NCBI GenBank assembly: GCA_963585895.1
Contig: CAUZXS010004307.1
Location: 1 to 64,000, forward strand
DNA length: 64,000 nt
Source of the DNA: Sepioteuthis lessoniana
Lineage: Eukaryota > Mollusca > Cephalopoda > Myopsida > Loliginidae
Reading direction: 5' to 3'
In this document: positions 1-15,510 of the stretch, one piece after another
How the letters are laid out: every line of letters starts with the position of its first letter
How positions within the stretch are numbered: position 1 is the stretch's first letter
Notes under the pieces: model-generated
Seen by the model: the letters and a program-made list of their open reading frames with translations, nothing else
Told to the model about the DNA's origin: nothing
The model's database searches: none
Program-made: the position numbers and the translations under genes

Positions 1-3000
1 GGCTATGGCTAAATATCACTACTTACTTGAAACCATATAACAAATGCTATGGCTAAATATCACTACTTACTTGAAACCATATAACAAATGGCTATGGCTA
101 AATATCACTACTTACTTGAAACCATATAACAAATGGCTATGGCTAAATATCACTATTTACTTGAAACCATATAACAAATGGCTATGGCTAAATATCACTA
201 GTTACTTGAAACCATATAACAAATGGCTATGGCTAAATATCACTACTTACTTGAAACCATATAACAAATGGCTATGGCTAAATATCACTAGTTACTTGAA
301 ACCATATAACAAATGGCTATGGCTAAATATCACTAGTTACTTGAAACCATATAACAAATGGCTATGGCTAAATATCACTACTTACTTGAAACCATATAAC
401 AAATGGCTATGGCTAAATATCACTAGTTACTTGAAACCATATAACAAATGGCTATGGCTAAATATCACTAGTTACTTGAAACCATATAACAAATGGCTAT
501 GGCTAAATATCACTACTTACTTGAAACCATATAACAAATGGCTATGGCTAAATATCACTAGTTACTTGAAACCATATAACAAATGGCTATGGCTAAATAT
601 CACTACTTACTTGAAACCATATAACAAATGGCTATGGCTAAATATCACTACTTACTTGAAACCATATAACAAATGGCTATGGCTAAATATCACTAGTTAC
701 TTGAAACCATATAACAAATGGCTATGGCTAAATATCACTACTTACTTGAAACCATATAACAAATGGCTATGGCTAAATATCACTAGTTACTTGAAACCAT
801 ATAACAAATGGCTATGGCTAAATATCACTACTTACTTGAAACCATATAACAAATGGCTATGGCTAAATATCACTACTTACTTGAAACCATATAACAAATG
901 GCTATGGCTAAATATCACTAGTTACTTGAAACCATATAACAAATGGCTATGGCTAAATATCACTACTTACTTGAAACCATATAACAAATGGCTATGGCTA
1001 AATATCACTAGTTACTTGAAACCATATAACAAATGGCTATGGCTAAATATCACTAGTTACTTGAAACCATATAACAAATGGCTATGGCTAAATATCACTA
1101 CTTACTTGAAACCATATAACAAATGGCTATGGCTAAATATCACTAGTTACTTGAAACCATATAACAAATGGCTATGGCTAAATATCACTAGTTACTTGAA
1201 ACCATATAACAAATGGCTATGGCTAAATATCACTAGTTACTTGAAACCATATAACAAATGGCTATGGCTAAATATCACTACTTACTTGAAACCATATAAC
1301 AAATGGCTATGGCTAAATATCACTAGTTACTTGAAACCATATAACAAATGGCTATGGCTAAATATCACTAGTTACTTGAAACCATATAACAAATGGCTAT
1401 GGCTAAATATCACTAGTTACTTGAAACCATATAACAAATGGCTATGGCTAAATATCACTAGTTACTTGAAACCATATAACAAATGGCTATGGCTAAATAT
1501 CACTAGTTACTTGAAACCATATAACAAATGGCTATGGCTAAATATCACTAGTTACTTGAAACCATATAACAAATGGCTATGGCTAAATATCACTAGTTAC
1601 TTGAAACCATATAACAAATGGCTATGGCTAAATATCACTAGTTACTTGAAACCATATAACAAATGGCTATGGCTAAATATCACTAGTTACTTGAAACCAT
1701 ATAACAAATGGCTATGGCTAAATATCACTAGTTACTTGAAACCATATAACAAATGGCTATGGCTAAATATCACTAGTTACTTGAAACCATATAACAAATG
1801 GCTATGGCTAAATATCACTAGTTACTTGAAACCATATAACAAATGGCTATGGCTAAATATCACTAGTTACTTGAAACCATATAACAAATGGCTATGGCTA
1901 AATATCACTAGTTACTTGAAACCATATAACAAATGGCTATGGCTAAATATCACTAGTTACTTGAAACCATATAACAAATGGCTATGGCTAAATATCACTA
2001 GTTACTTGAAACCATATAACAAATGGCTATGGCTAAATATCACTAGTTACTTGAAACCATATAACAAATGGCTATGGCTAAATATCACTAGTTACTTGAA
2101 ACCATATAACAAATGGCTATGGCTAAATATCACTAGTTACTTGAAACCATATAACAAATGGCTATGGCTAAATATCACTAGTTACTTGAAACCATATAAC
2201 AAATGGCTATGGCTAAATATCACTAGTTACTTGAAACCATATAACAAATGGCTATGGCTAAATATCACTAGTTACTTGAAACCATATAACAAATGGCTAT
2301 GGCTAAATATCACTAGTTACTTGAAACCATATAACAAATGGCTATGGCTAAATATCACTAGTTACTTGAAACCATATAACAAATGGCTATGGCTAAATAT
2401 CACTAGTTACTTGAAACCATATAACAAATGGCTATGGCTAAATATCACTAGTTACTTGAAACCATATAACAAATGGCTATGGCTAAATATCACTAGTTAC
2501 TTGAAACCATATAACAAATGGCTATGGCTAAATATCACTACTTACTTGAAACCATATAACAAATGGCTATGGCTAAATATCACTAGTTACTTGAAACCAT
2601 ATAACAAATGGCTATGGCTAAATATCACTAGTTACTTGAAACCATATAACAAATGGCTATGGCTAAATATCACTAGTTACTTGAAACCATATAACAAATG
2701 GCTATGGCTAAATATCACTAGTTACTTGAAACCATATAACAAATGGCTATGGCTAAATATCACTAGTTACTTGAAACCATATAACAAATGGCTATGGCTA
2801 AATATCACTAGTTACTTGAAACCATATAACAAATGGCTATGGCTAAATATCACTAGTTACTTGAAACCATATAACAAATGGCTATGGCTAAATATCACTA
2901 GTTACTTGAAACCATATAACAAATGGCTATGGCTAAATATCACTAGTTACTTGAAACCATATAACAAATGGCTATGGCTAAATATCACTACTTACTTGAA

Positions 3001-6000
3001 ACCATATAACAAATGGCTATGGCTAAATATCACTAGTTACTTGAAACCATATAACAAATGGCTATGGCTAAATATCACTAGTTACTTGAAACCATATAAC
3101 AAATGGCTATGGCTAAATATCACTAGTTACTTGAAACCATATAACAAATGGCTATGGCTAAATATCACTAGTTACTTGAAACCATATAACAAATGGCTAT
3201 GGCTAAATATCACTACTTACTTGAAACCATATAACAAATGGCTATGGCTAAATATCACTAGTTACTTGAAACCATATAACAAATGGCTATGGCTAAATAT
3301 CACTAGTTACTTGAAACCATATAACAAATGGCTATGGCTAAATATCACTAGTTACTTGAAACCATATAACAAATGGCTATGGCTAAATATCACTACTTAC
3401 TTGAAACCATATAACAAATGGCTATGGCTAAATATCACTACTTACTTGAAACCATATAACAAATGGCTATGGCTAAATATCACTAGTTACTTGAAACCAT
3501 ATAACAAATGGCTATGGCTAAATATCACTAGTTACTTGAAACCATATAACAAATGGCTATGGCTAAATATCACTACTTACTTGAAACCATATAACAAATG
3601 GCTATGGCTAAATATCACTAGTTACTTGAAACCATATAACAAATGGCTATGGCTAAATATCACTAGTTACTTGAAACCATATAACAAATGGCTATGGCTA
3701 AATATCACTAGTTACTTGAAACCATATAACAAATGGCTATGGCTAAATATCACTAGTTACTTGAAACCATATAACAAATGGCTATGGCTAAATATCACTA
3801 GTTACTTGAAACCATATAACAAATGGCTATGGCTAAATATCACTACTTACTTGAAACCATATAACAAATGGCTATGGCTAAATATCACTACTTACTTGAA
3901 ACCATATAACAAATGGCTATGGCTAAATATCACTAGTTACTTGAAACCATATAACAAATGGCTATGGCTAAATATCACTACTTACTTGAAACCATATAAC
4001 AAATGGCTATGGCTAAATATCACTACTTACTTGAAACCATATAACAAATGGCTATGGCTAAATATCACTACTTACTTGAAACCATATAACAAATGGCTAT
4101 GGCTAAATATCACTAGTTACTTGAAACCATATAACAAATGGCTATGGCTAAATATCACTAGTTACTTGAAACCATATAACAAATGGCTATGGCTAAATAT
4201 CACTAGTTACTTGAAACCATATAACAAATGGCTATGGCTAAATATCACTACTTACTTGAAACCATATAACAAATGGCTATGGCTAAATATCACTACTTAC
4301 TTGAAACCATATAACAAATGGCTATGGCTAAATATCACTACTTACTTGAAACCATATAACAAATGGCTATGGCTAAATATCACTAGTTACTTGAAACCAT
4401 ATAACAAATGGCTATGGCTAAATATCACTAGTTACTTGAAACCATATAACAAATGGCTATGGCTAAATATCACTACTTACTTGAAACCATATAACAAATG
4501 GCTATGGCTAAATATCACTAGTTACTTGAAACCATATAACAAATGGCTATGGCTAAATATCACTAGTTACTTGAAACCATATAACAAATGGCTATGGCTA
4601 AATATCACTAGTTACTTGAAACCATATAACAAATGGCTATGGCTAAATATCACTACTTACTTGAAACCATATAACAAATGGCTATGGCTAAATATCACTA
4701 CTTACTTGAAACCATATAACAAATGGCTATGGCTAAATATCACTACTTACTTGAAACCATATAACAAATGGCTATGGCTAAATATCACTAGTTACTTGAA
4801 ACCATATAACAAATGGCTATGGCTAAATATCACTAGTTACTTGAAACCATATAACAAATGGCTATGGCTAAATATCACTAGTTACTTGAAACCATATAAC
4901 AAATGGCTATGGCTAAATATCACTACTTACTTGAAACCATATAACAAATGGCTATGGCTAAATATCACTACTTACTTGAAACCATATAACAAATGGCTAT
5001 GGCTAAATATCACTAGTTACTTGAAACCATATAACAAATGGCTATGGCTAAATATCACTACTTACTTGAAACCATATAACAAATGGCTATGGCTAAATAT
5101 CACTACTTACTTGAAACCATATAACAAATGGCTATGGCTAAATATCACTACTTACTTGAAACCATATAACAAATGGCTATGGCTAAATATCACTACTTAC
5201 TTGAAACCATATAACAAATGGCTATGGCTAAATATCACTAGTTACTTGAAACCATATAACAAATGGCTATGGCTAAATATCACTAGTTACTTGAAACCAT
5301 ATAACAAATGGCTATGGCTAAATATCACTACTTACTTGAAACCATATAACAAATGGCTATGGCTAAATATCACTAGTTACTTGAAACCATATAACAAATG
5401 GCTATGGCTAAATATCACTACTTACTTGAAACCATATAACAAATGGCTATGGCTAAATATCACTACTTACTTGAAACCATATAACAAATGGCTATGGCTA
5501 AATATCACTACTTACTTGAAACCATATAACAAATGGCTATGGCTAAATATCACTACTTACTTGAAACCATATAACAAATGGCTATGGCTAAATATCACTA
5601 CTTACTTGAAACCATATAACAAATGGCTATGGCTAAATATCACTAGTTACTTGAAACCATATAACAAATGGCTATGGCTAAATATCACTACTTACTTGAA
5701 ACCATATAACAAATGGCTATGGCTAAATATCACTACTTAATTGAAATCATATAACAAATGGCTATGGCTAAATATCACTAGTTACTTGAAACCATATAAC
5801 AAATGGCTATGGCTAAATATCACTAGTTACTTGAAACCATATAACAAATGGCTATGGCTAAATATCACTACTTACTTGAAACCATATAACAAATGGCTAT
5901 GGCTAAATATCACTACTTACTTGAAACCATATAACAAATGGCTATGGCTAAATATCACTAGTTACTTGAAACCATATAACAAATGGCTATGGCTAAATAT

Positions 6001-9000
6001 CACTACTTACTTGAAACCATATAACAAATGGCTATGGCTAAATATCACTAGTTACTTGAAACCATATAACAAATGGCTATGGCTAAATATCACTAGTTAC
6101 TTGAAACCATATAACAAATGGCTATGGCTAAATATCACTACTTACTTGAAACCATATAACAAATGGCTATGGCTAAATATCACTAGTTACTTGAAACCAT
6201 ATAACAAATGGCTATGGCTAAATATCACTACTTACTTGAAACCATATAACAAATGGCTATGGCTAAATATCACTACTTAATTGAAACCATATAACAAATG
6301 GCTATGGCTAAATATCACTACTTACTTGAAACCATATAACAAATGGCTATGGCTAAATATCACTAGTTACTTGAAACCATATAACAAATGGCTATGGCTA
6401 AATATCACTACTTACTTGAAACCATATAACAAATGGCTATGGCTAAATATCACTACTTAATTGAAACCATATAACAAATGGCTATGGCTAAATATCACTA
6501 CTTAATTGAAACCATATAACAAATGGCTATGGCTAAATATCACTACTTACTTGAAACCATATAACAAATGGCTATGGCTAAATATCACTACTTACTTGAA
6601 ACCATATAACAAATGGCTATGGCTAAATATCACTACTTACTTGAAACCATATAACAAATGGCTATGGCTAAATATCACTAGTTACTTGAAACCATATAAC
6701 AAATGGCTATGGCTAAATATCACTAGTTACTTGAAACCATATAACAAATGGCTATGGCTAAATATCACTACTTACTTGAAACCATATAAGAAATGGCTAT
6801 GGCTAAATATCACTAGTTACTTGAAACCATATAACAAATGGCTATGGCTAAATATCACTACTTACTTGAAACCATATAACAAATGGCTATGGCTAAATAT
6901 CACTAGTTACTTGAAACCATATAACAAATGGCTATGGCTAAATATCACTAGTTACTTGAAACCATATAACAAATGGCTATGGCTAAATATCACTAGTTAC
7001 TTGAAACCATATAACAAATGGCTATGGCTAAATATCACTACTTACTTGAAACCATATAACAAATGGCTATGGCTAAATATCACTAGTTACTTGAAACCAT
7101 ATAACAAATAGCTATGGCTAAATATCACTACTTACTTGAAACCATATAACAAATGGCTATGGCTAAATATCACTACTTACTTGAAACCATATAACAAATG
7201 GCTATGGCTAAATATCACTAGTTACTTGAAACCATATAACAAATGGCTATGGCTAAATATCACTAGTTACTTGAAACCATATAACAAATGGCTATGGCTA
7301 AATATCACTAGTTACTTGAAACCATATAACAAATGGCTATGGCTAAATATCACTACTTACTTGAAACCATATAACAAATGGCTATGGCTAAATATCACTA
7401 GTTACTTGAAACCATATAACAAATGGCTATGGCTAAATATCATTAGTTACTTGAAACCATATAACAAATGGCTATGGCTAAATATCACTACTTACTTGAA
7501 ACCATATAACAAATGGCTATGGCTAAATATCACTACTTACTTGAAACCATATAACAAATGGCTATGCCTAAATATCACTACTTAATTGAAACCATATAAC
7601 AAATGGCTATGGCTAAATATCACTACTTACTTGAAACCATATAACAAATGGCTATGGCTAAATATCACTAGTTACTTGAAACCATATAACAAATGGCTAT
7701 GGCTAAATATCACTAGTTACTTGAAACCATATAACAAATGGCTATGGCTAAATATCACTACTTACTTGAAACCATATAACAAATGGCTATGGCTAAATAT
7801 CACTAGTTACTTGAAACCATATAACAAATGGCTATGGCTAAATATCACTAGTTACTTGAAACCATATAACAAATGGCTATGGCTAAATATCACTAGTTAC
7901 TTGAAACCATATAACAAATGGCTATGGCTAAATATCACTACTTACTTGAAACCATATAACAAATAGCTATGGCTAAATATCACTAGTTACTTGAAACCAT
8001 ATAACAAATGGCTATGGCTAAATATCACTAGTTACTTGAAACCATATAACAAATGGCTATGGCTAAATATCACTAGTTACTTGAAACCATATAACAAATG
8101 GCTATGGCTAAATATCACTAGTTACTTGAAACCATATAACAAATGGCTATGGCTAAATATCACTACTTACTTGAAACCATATAACAAATAGCTATGGCTA
8201 AATATCACTACTTACTTGAAACCATATAACAAATGGCTATGGCTAAATATCACTACTTACTTGAAACCATATAACAAATGGCTATGGCTAAATATCACTA
8301 GTTACTTGAAACCATATAACAAATGGCTATGGCTAAATATCACTACTTACTTGAAACAATATAACAAATAGCTATGGCTAAATATCACTACTTACTTGAA
8401 ACCATATAACAAATGGCTATGGCTAAATATCACTACTTACTTGAAACCATATAACAAATGGCTATGGCTAAATATCACTACTTACTTAAAACCATATAAC
8501 AAATGTTTATGGCTAAATATCACTACTTACTTGAAACCATATAACAAATGGCTATGGCTAAATATCACTACTTACTTGAAACCATATAACAAATGGCTAT
8601 GGCTAAATATCACTACTTACTTAAAACCATATAACAAATGTTTATGGCTAAATATCACTAGTTACTTGAAACCATATAACAAATGGCTATGGCTAAATAT
8701 CACTAGTTACTTGAAACCATATAACAAATGGCTATGGCTAAATATCACTACTTACTTGAAACCATATAACAAATGGCTATGGCTAAATATCACTACTTAC
8801 TTGAAACCATATAACAAATGGCTATGGCTAAATATCACTAGTTACTTGAAACCATATAACAAATGGCTATGGCTAAATATCACTACTTACTTGAAACCAT
8901 ATAACAAATGGCTATGGCTAAATATCACTAGTTACTTGAAACCATATAACAAATGGCTATGGCTAAATATCACTACTTACTTGAAACCATATAACAAATG

Positions 9001-12000
9001 GCTATGGCTAAATATCACTAGTTACTTGAAACCATATAACAAATGGCTATGGCTAAATATCACTACTTACTTGAAACCATATAACAAATGGCTATGGCTA
9101 AATATCACTAGTTACTTGAAACCATATAACAAATGGCTATGGCTAAATATCACTACTTACTTGAAACCATATAACAAATGGCTATGGCTAAATATCACTA
9201 CTTACTTGAAACAATATAACAAATGGCTATGGCTAAATATCACTACTTACTTAAAACCATATAACAAATGTTTATGGCTAAATATCACTAGTTACTTGAA
9301 ACCATATAACAAATGGCTATGGCTAAATATCACTAGTTACTTGAAACCATATAACAAATGGCTATGGCTAAATATCACTAGTTACTTGAAACCATATAAC
9401 AAATGGCTATGGCTAAATATCACTACTTACTTGAAACCATATAACAAATGGCTATGGCTAAATATCACTAGTTACTTGAAACCATATAACAAATGGCTAT
9501 GGCTAAATATCACTAGTTACTTGAAACCATATACCAAATGGCTATGGCTAAATATCACTAGTTACTTGAAACCATATAACAAATGGCTATGGCTAAATAT
9601 CACTACTTACTTGAAACCATATAACAAATGGCTATGGCTAAATATCACTAGTTACTTGAAACCATATAACAAATGGCTATGGCTAAATATCACTACTTAC
9701 TTGAAACAATATAACAAATGGCTATGGCTAAATATCACTACTTACTTGAAACCATATAACAAATGGCTATGGCTAAATATCACTACTTACTTGAAACCAT
9801 ATAACAAATGGCTATGGCTAAATATCACTACTTACTTGAAACAATATAACAAATGGCTATGGCTAAATATCACTACTTACTTGAAACCATATAACAAATG
9901 GCTATGGCTAAATATCACTACTTACTTGAAACCATATAACAAATGGCTATGGCTAAATATCACTACTTATTTGAAACAATATAACAAATAGCTATGGCTA
10001 AATATCACTACTCACTTGAAACCATATAACAAATGGCTATGGCTAAATATCACTACTTACTTGAAACCATATAACAAATGGCTATGGCTAAATATCACTA
10101 GTTACTTGAAACCATATAACAAATGGCTATGGCTAAATATCACTACTTACTTGAAACAATATAACAAATAGCTATGGCTAAATATCACTACTTACTTGAA
10201 ACCATATAACAAATGGCTATGGCTAAATATCACTACTTACTTGAAACCATATAACAAATGGCTATGGCTAAATATCACTACTTATTTGAAACAATATAAC
10301 AAATAGCTATGGCTAAATATCACTACTCACTTGAAACCATATAACAAATGGCTATGGCTAAATATCACTACTTACTTGAAACCATATAACAAATGGCTAT
10401 GGCTAAATATCACTACTTACTTGAAACAATATAACAAATAGCTATGGCTAAATATCACTAGTTACTTGAAACCATATAACAAATGGCTATGGCTAAATAT
10501 CACTACTTACTTGAAACCATATAACAAATGGCTATGGCTAAATATCACTAGTTACTTGAAACCATATAACAAATGGCTATGGCTAAATATCACTAGTTAC
10601 TTGAAACCATATAACAAATGGCTATGGCTAAATATCACTACTTACTTGAAACAATATAACAAATAGCTATGGCTAAATATCACTACTTACTTGAAACCAT
10701 ATAACAAATGGCTATGGCTAAATATCACTACTTACTTGAAACCATATAACAAATGGCTATGGCTAAATATCACTACTTACTTGAAACAATATAACAAATA
10801 GCTATGGCTAAATATCACTGCTTACCTTGAAACCATATAAAAAATGGCTATGGCTAAATATCACTACTTACTTGAAACCATATAACAAATGGCTATGGCT
10901 AAATATCACTACTTACTTGAAACCATATAACAAATGGCTATGGCTAAATATCACTGCTTACCTTGAAACCATATAACAAATGGCTATGGCTAAATATCAC
11001 TAGTTACTTGAAACCATATAACAAATGGCTATGGCTAAATATCACTAGTTACTTGAAACCATATAACAAATGGCTATGGCTAAATATCACTACTTACTTG
11101 AAACCATATAACAAATGGCTATGGCTAAATATCACTACTTACTTGAAACCATATAACAAATGGCTATGGCTAAATATCACTACTTATTTGAAACAATATA
11201 ACAAATAGCTATGGCTAAATATCACTACTCACTTGAAACCATATAACAAATGGCTATGGCTAAATATCACTACTTACTTGAAACCATATAACAAATGGCT
11301 ATGGCTAAATATCACTAGTTACTTGAAACCATATAACAAATGGCTATGGCTAAATATCACTACTTACTTGAAACAATATAACAAATAGCTATGGCTAAAT
11401 ATCACTACTTACTTGAAACCATATAACAAATGGCTATGGCTAAATATCACTACTTACTTGAAACCATATAACAAATGGCTATGGCTAAATATCACTATTT
11501 ACTTGAAACAATATAACAAATAGCTATGGCTAAATATCACTACTTACTTGAAACCATATAACAAATGGCTATGGCTAAATATCACTACTTATTTGAAACA
11601 ATATAACAAATAGCTATGGCTAAATATCACTACTCACTTGAAACCATATAACAAATGGCTATGGCTAAATATCACTAGTTACTTGAAACCATATAACAAA
11701 TGGCTATGGCTAAATATCACTACTTATTTGAAACAATATAACAAATAGCTATGGCTAAATATCACTACTTACTTGAAACCATATAACAAATGGCTATGGC
11801 TAAATATCACTACTTACTTGAAACCATATAACAAATGGCTATGGCTAAATATCACTATTTACTTGAAACAATATAACAAATAGCTATGGCTAAATATCAC
11901 TACTTACTTGAAACCATATAACAAATGGCTATGGCTAAATATCACTACTTACTTGAAACAATATAACAAATAGCTATGGCTAAATATCACTACTTACTTG

Positions 12001-15000
12001 AAACCATATAACAAATGGCTATGGCTAAATATCACTAGTTACTTGAAACCATATAACAAATGGCTATGGCTAAATATCACTACTTATTTGAAACAATATA
12101 ACAAATAGCTATGGCTAAATATCACTACTCACTTGAAACCATATAACAAATGGCTATGGCTAAATATCACTATTTACTTGAAACAATATAACAAATAGCT
12201 ATGGCTAAATATCACTACTTACTTGAAACCATATAACAAATGGCTATGGCTAAATATCACTACTTATTTGAAACAATATAACAAATAGCTATGGCTAAAT
12301 ATCACTACTCACTTGAAACCATATAACAAATAGCTATGGCTAAATATCACTACTTACTTGAAACCATATAACAAATGGCTATGGCTAAATATCACTACTT
12401 ACTTGAAACCATATAACAAATGGCTATGGCTAAATATCACTAGTTACTTGAAACCATATAACAAATGGCTATGGCTAAATATCACTACTTATTTGAAACA
12501 ATATAACAAATAGCTATGGCTAAATATCACTACTTACTTGAAACCATATAACAAATGGCTATGGCTAAATATCACTACTTACTTGAAACCATATAACAAA
12601 TGGCTATGGCTAAATATCACTATTTACTTGAAACAATATAACAAATAGCTATGGCTAAATATCACTACTTACTTGAAACCATATAACAAATGGCTATGGC
12701 TAAATATCACTACTTACTTGAAACAATATAACAAATAGCTATGGCTAAATATCACTACTTACTTGAAACCATATAACAAATGGCTATGGCTAAATATCAC
12801 TAGTTACTTGAAACCATATAACAAATGGCTATGGCTAAATATCACTACTTATTTGAAACAATATAACAAATAGCTATGGCTAAATATCACTACTCACTTG
12901 AAACCATATAACAAATGGCTATGGCTAAATATCACTACTTACTTGAAACCATATAACAAATGGCTATGGCTAAATATCACTACTTACTTGAAACCATATA
13001 ACAAATGGCTATGGCTAAATATCACTACTTACTTGAAACCATATAACAAATGGCTATGGCTAAATATCACTACTTATTTGAAACAATATAACAAATAGCT
13101 ATGGCTAAATATCACTACTCACTTGAAACCATATAACAAATGGCTATGGCTAAATATCACTACTTACTTGAAACCATATAACAAATGGCTATGGCTAAAT
13201 ATCACTAGTTACTTGAAACCATATAACAAATGGCTATGGCTAAATATCACTAGTTACTTGAAACCATATAACAAATGGCTATGGCTAAATATCACTACTT
13301 ACTTGAAACAATATAACAAATGGCTATGGCTAAATATCACTACTTACTTGAAACAATATAACAAATAGCTATGGCTAAATATCACTACTTACTTGAAACC
13401 ATATAACAAATGGCTATGGCTAAATATCACTACTTACTTGAAACCATATAACAAATGGCTATGGCTAAATATCACTACTTACTTGAAACCATATAACAAA
13501 TAGCTATGGCTAAATATCACTAGTTACTTGAAACCATATAACAAATGGCTATGGCTAAATATCACTAGTTACTTGAAACCATATAACAAATGGCTATGGC
13601 TAAATATCACTAGTTACTTGAAACCATATAACAAATAGCTATGGCTAAATATCACTAGTTACTTGAAACCATATAACAAATGGCTATGGCTAAATATCAC
13701 TAGTTACTTGAAACCATATAACAAATGGCTATGGCTAAATATCACTACTTATTTGAAACAATATAACAAATAGCTATGGCTAAATATCACTACTCACTTG
13801 AAACCATATAACAAATAGCTATGGCTAAATATCACTACTTACTTGAAACCATATAACAAATAGCTATGGCTAAATATCACTAGTTACTTGAAACCATATA
13901 ACAAATGGCTATGGCTAAATATCACTAGTTACTTGAAACCATATAACAAATGGCTATGGCTAAATATCACTACTTACCTTGAAACCATATAACAAATGGC
14001 TATGGCTAAATATCACTACTCACTTGAAACCATATAACAAATGGCTATGGCTAAATATCACTAGTTACTTGAAACCATATAACAAATGGCTATGGCTAAA
14101 TATCACTACTTACCTTGAAACCATATAACAAATGGCTATGGCTAAATATCACTACTCACTTGAAACCATATAACAAATGGCTATGGCTAAATATCACTAG
14201 TTACTTGAAACCATATAACAAATGGCTATGGCTAAATATCACTAGTTACTTGAAACCATATAACAAATGGCTATGGCTAAATATCACTACTTACCTTGAA
14301 ACCATATAACAAATGGCTATGGCTAAATATCACTACTCACTTGAAACCATATAACAAATAGCTATGGCTAAATATCACTAGTTACTTGAAACCATATAAC
14401 AAATGGCTATGGCTAAATATCACTAGTTACTTGAAACCATATAACAAATGGCTATGGCTAAATATCACTACTTATTTGAAACAATATAACAAATAGCTAT
14501 GGCTAAATATCACTACTCACTTGAAACCATATAACAAATGGCTATGGCTAAATATCACTAGTTACTTGAAACCATATAACAAATGGCTATGGCTAAATAT
14601 CACTACTTACCTTGAAACCATATAACAAATGGCTATGGCTAAATATCACTACTCACTTGAAACCATATAACAAATGGCTATGGCTAAATATCACTACTTA
14701 CTTGAAACCATATAACAAATGGCTATGGCTAAATATCACTACTTACCTTGAAACCATATAACAAATGGCTATGGCTAAATATCACTACTCACTTGAAACC
14801 ATATAACAAATGGCTATGGCTAAATATCACTACTTACTTGAAACCATATAACAAATAGCTATGGCTAAATATCACTGCTTACCTTGAAACCATATAACAA
14901 ATGGCTATGGCTAAATATCACTACTTACTTGAAACAATATAACAAATAGCTATGGCTAAATATCACTGCTTACCTTGAAACCATATAAAAAATGGCTATG

Positions 15001-15078
15001 GCTAAATATCACTACTTATTTGAAACAATATAACAAATAGCTATGGCTAAATATCACTACTCACTTGAAACCATATAA
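1..15078. repeat. 45-bp tandem satellite array, about 335 copies, continues off the left edge
   Basis: The unit reads TGGCTATGGCTAAATATCAC, then TACTTACTTGAAACC, then ATATAACAAA (45 bp). Phase is kept for more than 10 kb, apart from one missing G at 45-46. Single-base insertions (CTTACCTTG form) appear from about 10820 onward. The main polymorphism is CACTACTTAC versus CACTAGTTAC, mixed throughout; about 1430-2500 is almost pure G form. Further variants accumulate rightwards: CTTAATTG, AAATAGC, GAAACAATAT, CTTATTTG, CTCACTTG, TTAAAACC with GTTTATGG. The array ends at CCATATAA directly against a SINE-B. One of six frames is stop-free because 45 is a multiple of three, so long open frames here are a by-product of periodicity. 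Confidence 0.98.
13950..15078. repeat. Edge segment of the satellite with higher-order organisation
   Basis: Units of the CTTACCTTG form (46 bp) recur near 13975, 14110, 14291, 14606 and 14742, and each is followed by a CTCACTTG unit and then ordinary units. The spacing is therefore three, four or seven basic units plus one base. This is a loose higher-order repeat made of linked variants, seen only towards the array edge. Inference: short-range unequal exchange duplicated blocks of several units. Confidence 0.7.
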
Positions 15079-15325
15079 GTAAGTTGGCTGACCGTAGTCG
15101 AGGGTGACCCGAAGATTTCTCTTTTCAATAGCTGAGCGGGGGGGGGGGGCTACACCTTATACTGGATTGCTTCACTTAGTCTTGATCCATTCCTTATAAT
15201 GCTGAGTGTTAAGCAAGGCATCAAGTACCCCTTTTTTGAGTCTTTGTTATGACTCAACCTAGGATTGAACCTCACTCTCCCTGGCATCTAGCGAACACTC
15301 TAACCATTATACCAATAAACCCTCT
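15079..15325 (-). repeat. SINE-B copy abutting the satellite
   Basis: The window strand shows the reverse complement of the SINE-B 3' end (GTTGGCTGACCGTAGTCGAG) at the satellite border. The tRNA-like head follows: a B-box region near 15262-15285 and an A-box complement (TAACCATTATACC) near 15301-15313. A run of ten G lies at 15138-15149. No target duplication is visible, because the left flank is satellite. Confidence 0.75.
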
Positions 15326-15359
15326 AACTATTTGTGCTAGACAGGAATATTTGAATGAG

Positions 15360-15510
15360 GAATCCTCGTGGTGTAGTGTCTAACGTGTTGGATGACATCA
15401 TTTGTTTTTGGACTGATACTCTTGAACCTCTTATCCCTCTTGCTATTGTTTAAATAGTACCTCTACTATGAGAATGGATTTGATGTTAGCTAATCTAAGA
15501 TGGTTGATAT
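15360..15510 (+). repeat. Degenerate SINE-C copy, 5' part
   Basis: The head CCTCGTGGTGTAGTGTCTAA at 15364 matches the SINE-C A-box region. The body AAATAGTACCTCTACTATGAG and the 3' part leading to AAGATGGTTGATAT follow. The copy is split by the SINE-B that follows, and its tail resumes at 15773. Confidence 0.65.

Noticed and set aside
44..9991. Giant repetitive protein gene (1898, 531, 201, 179 codons and others)
   Set aside because: The frames follow from a 45-bp period with one stop-free frame. Stop-creating variants are spread freely, the main variant changes Thr to Ser, and no start context, signal peptide start or splice structure is visible.
1..15078. CRISPR array
   Set aside because: The repeats are directly contiguous 45-bp units with no unique spacers, and the flanking sequence is animal SINE and LINE DNA.
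1..15078. Telomeric or centromeric satellite
   Set aside because: No TTAGGG-type or other telomere motif, and no CENP-B-box-like sequence was recognised. Centromere identity cannot be decided from one window.
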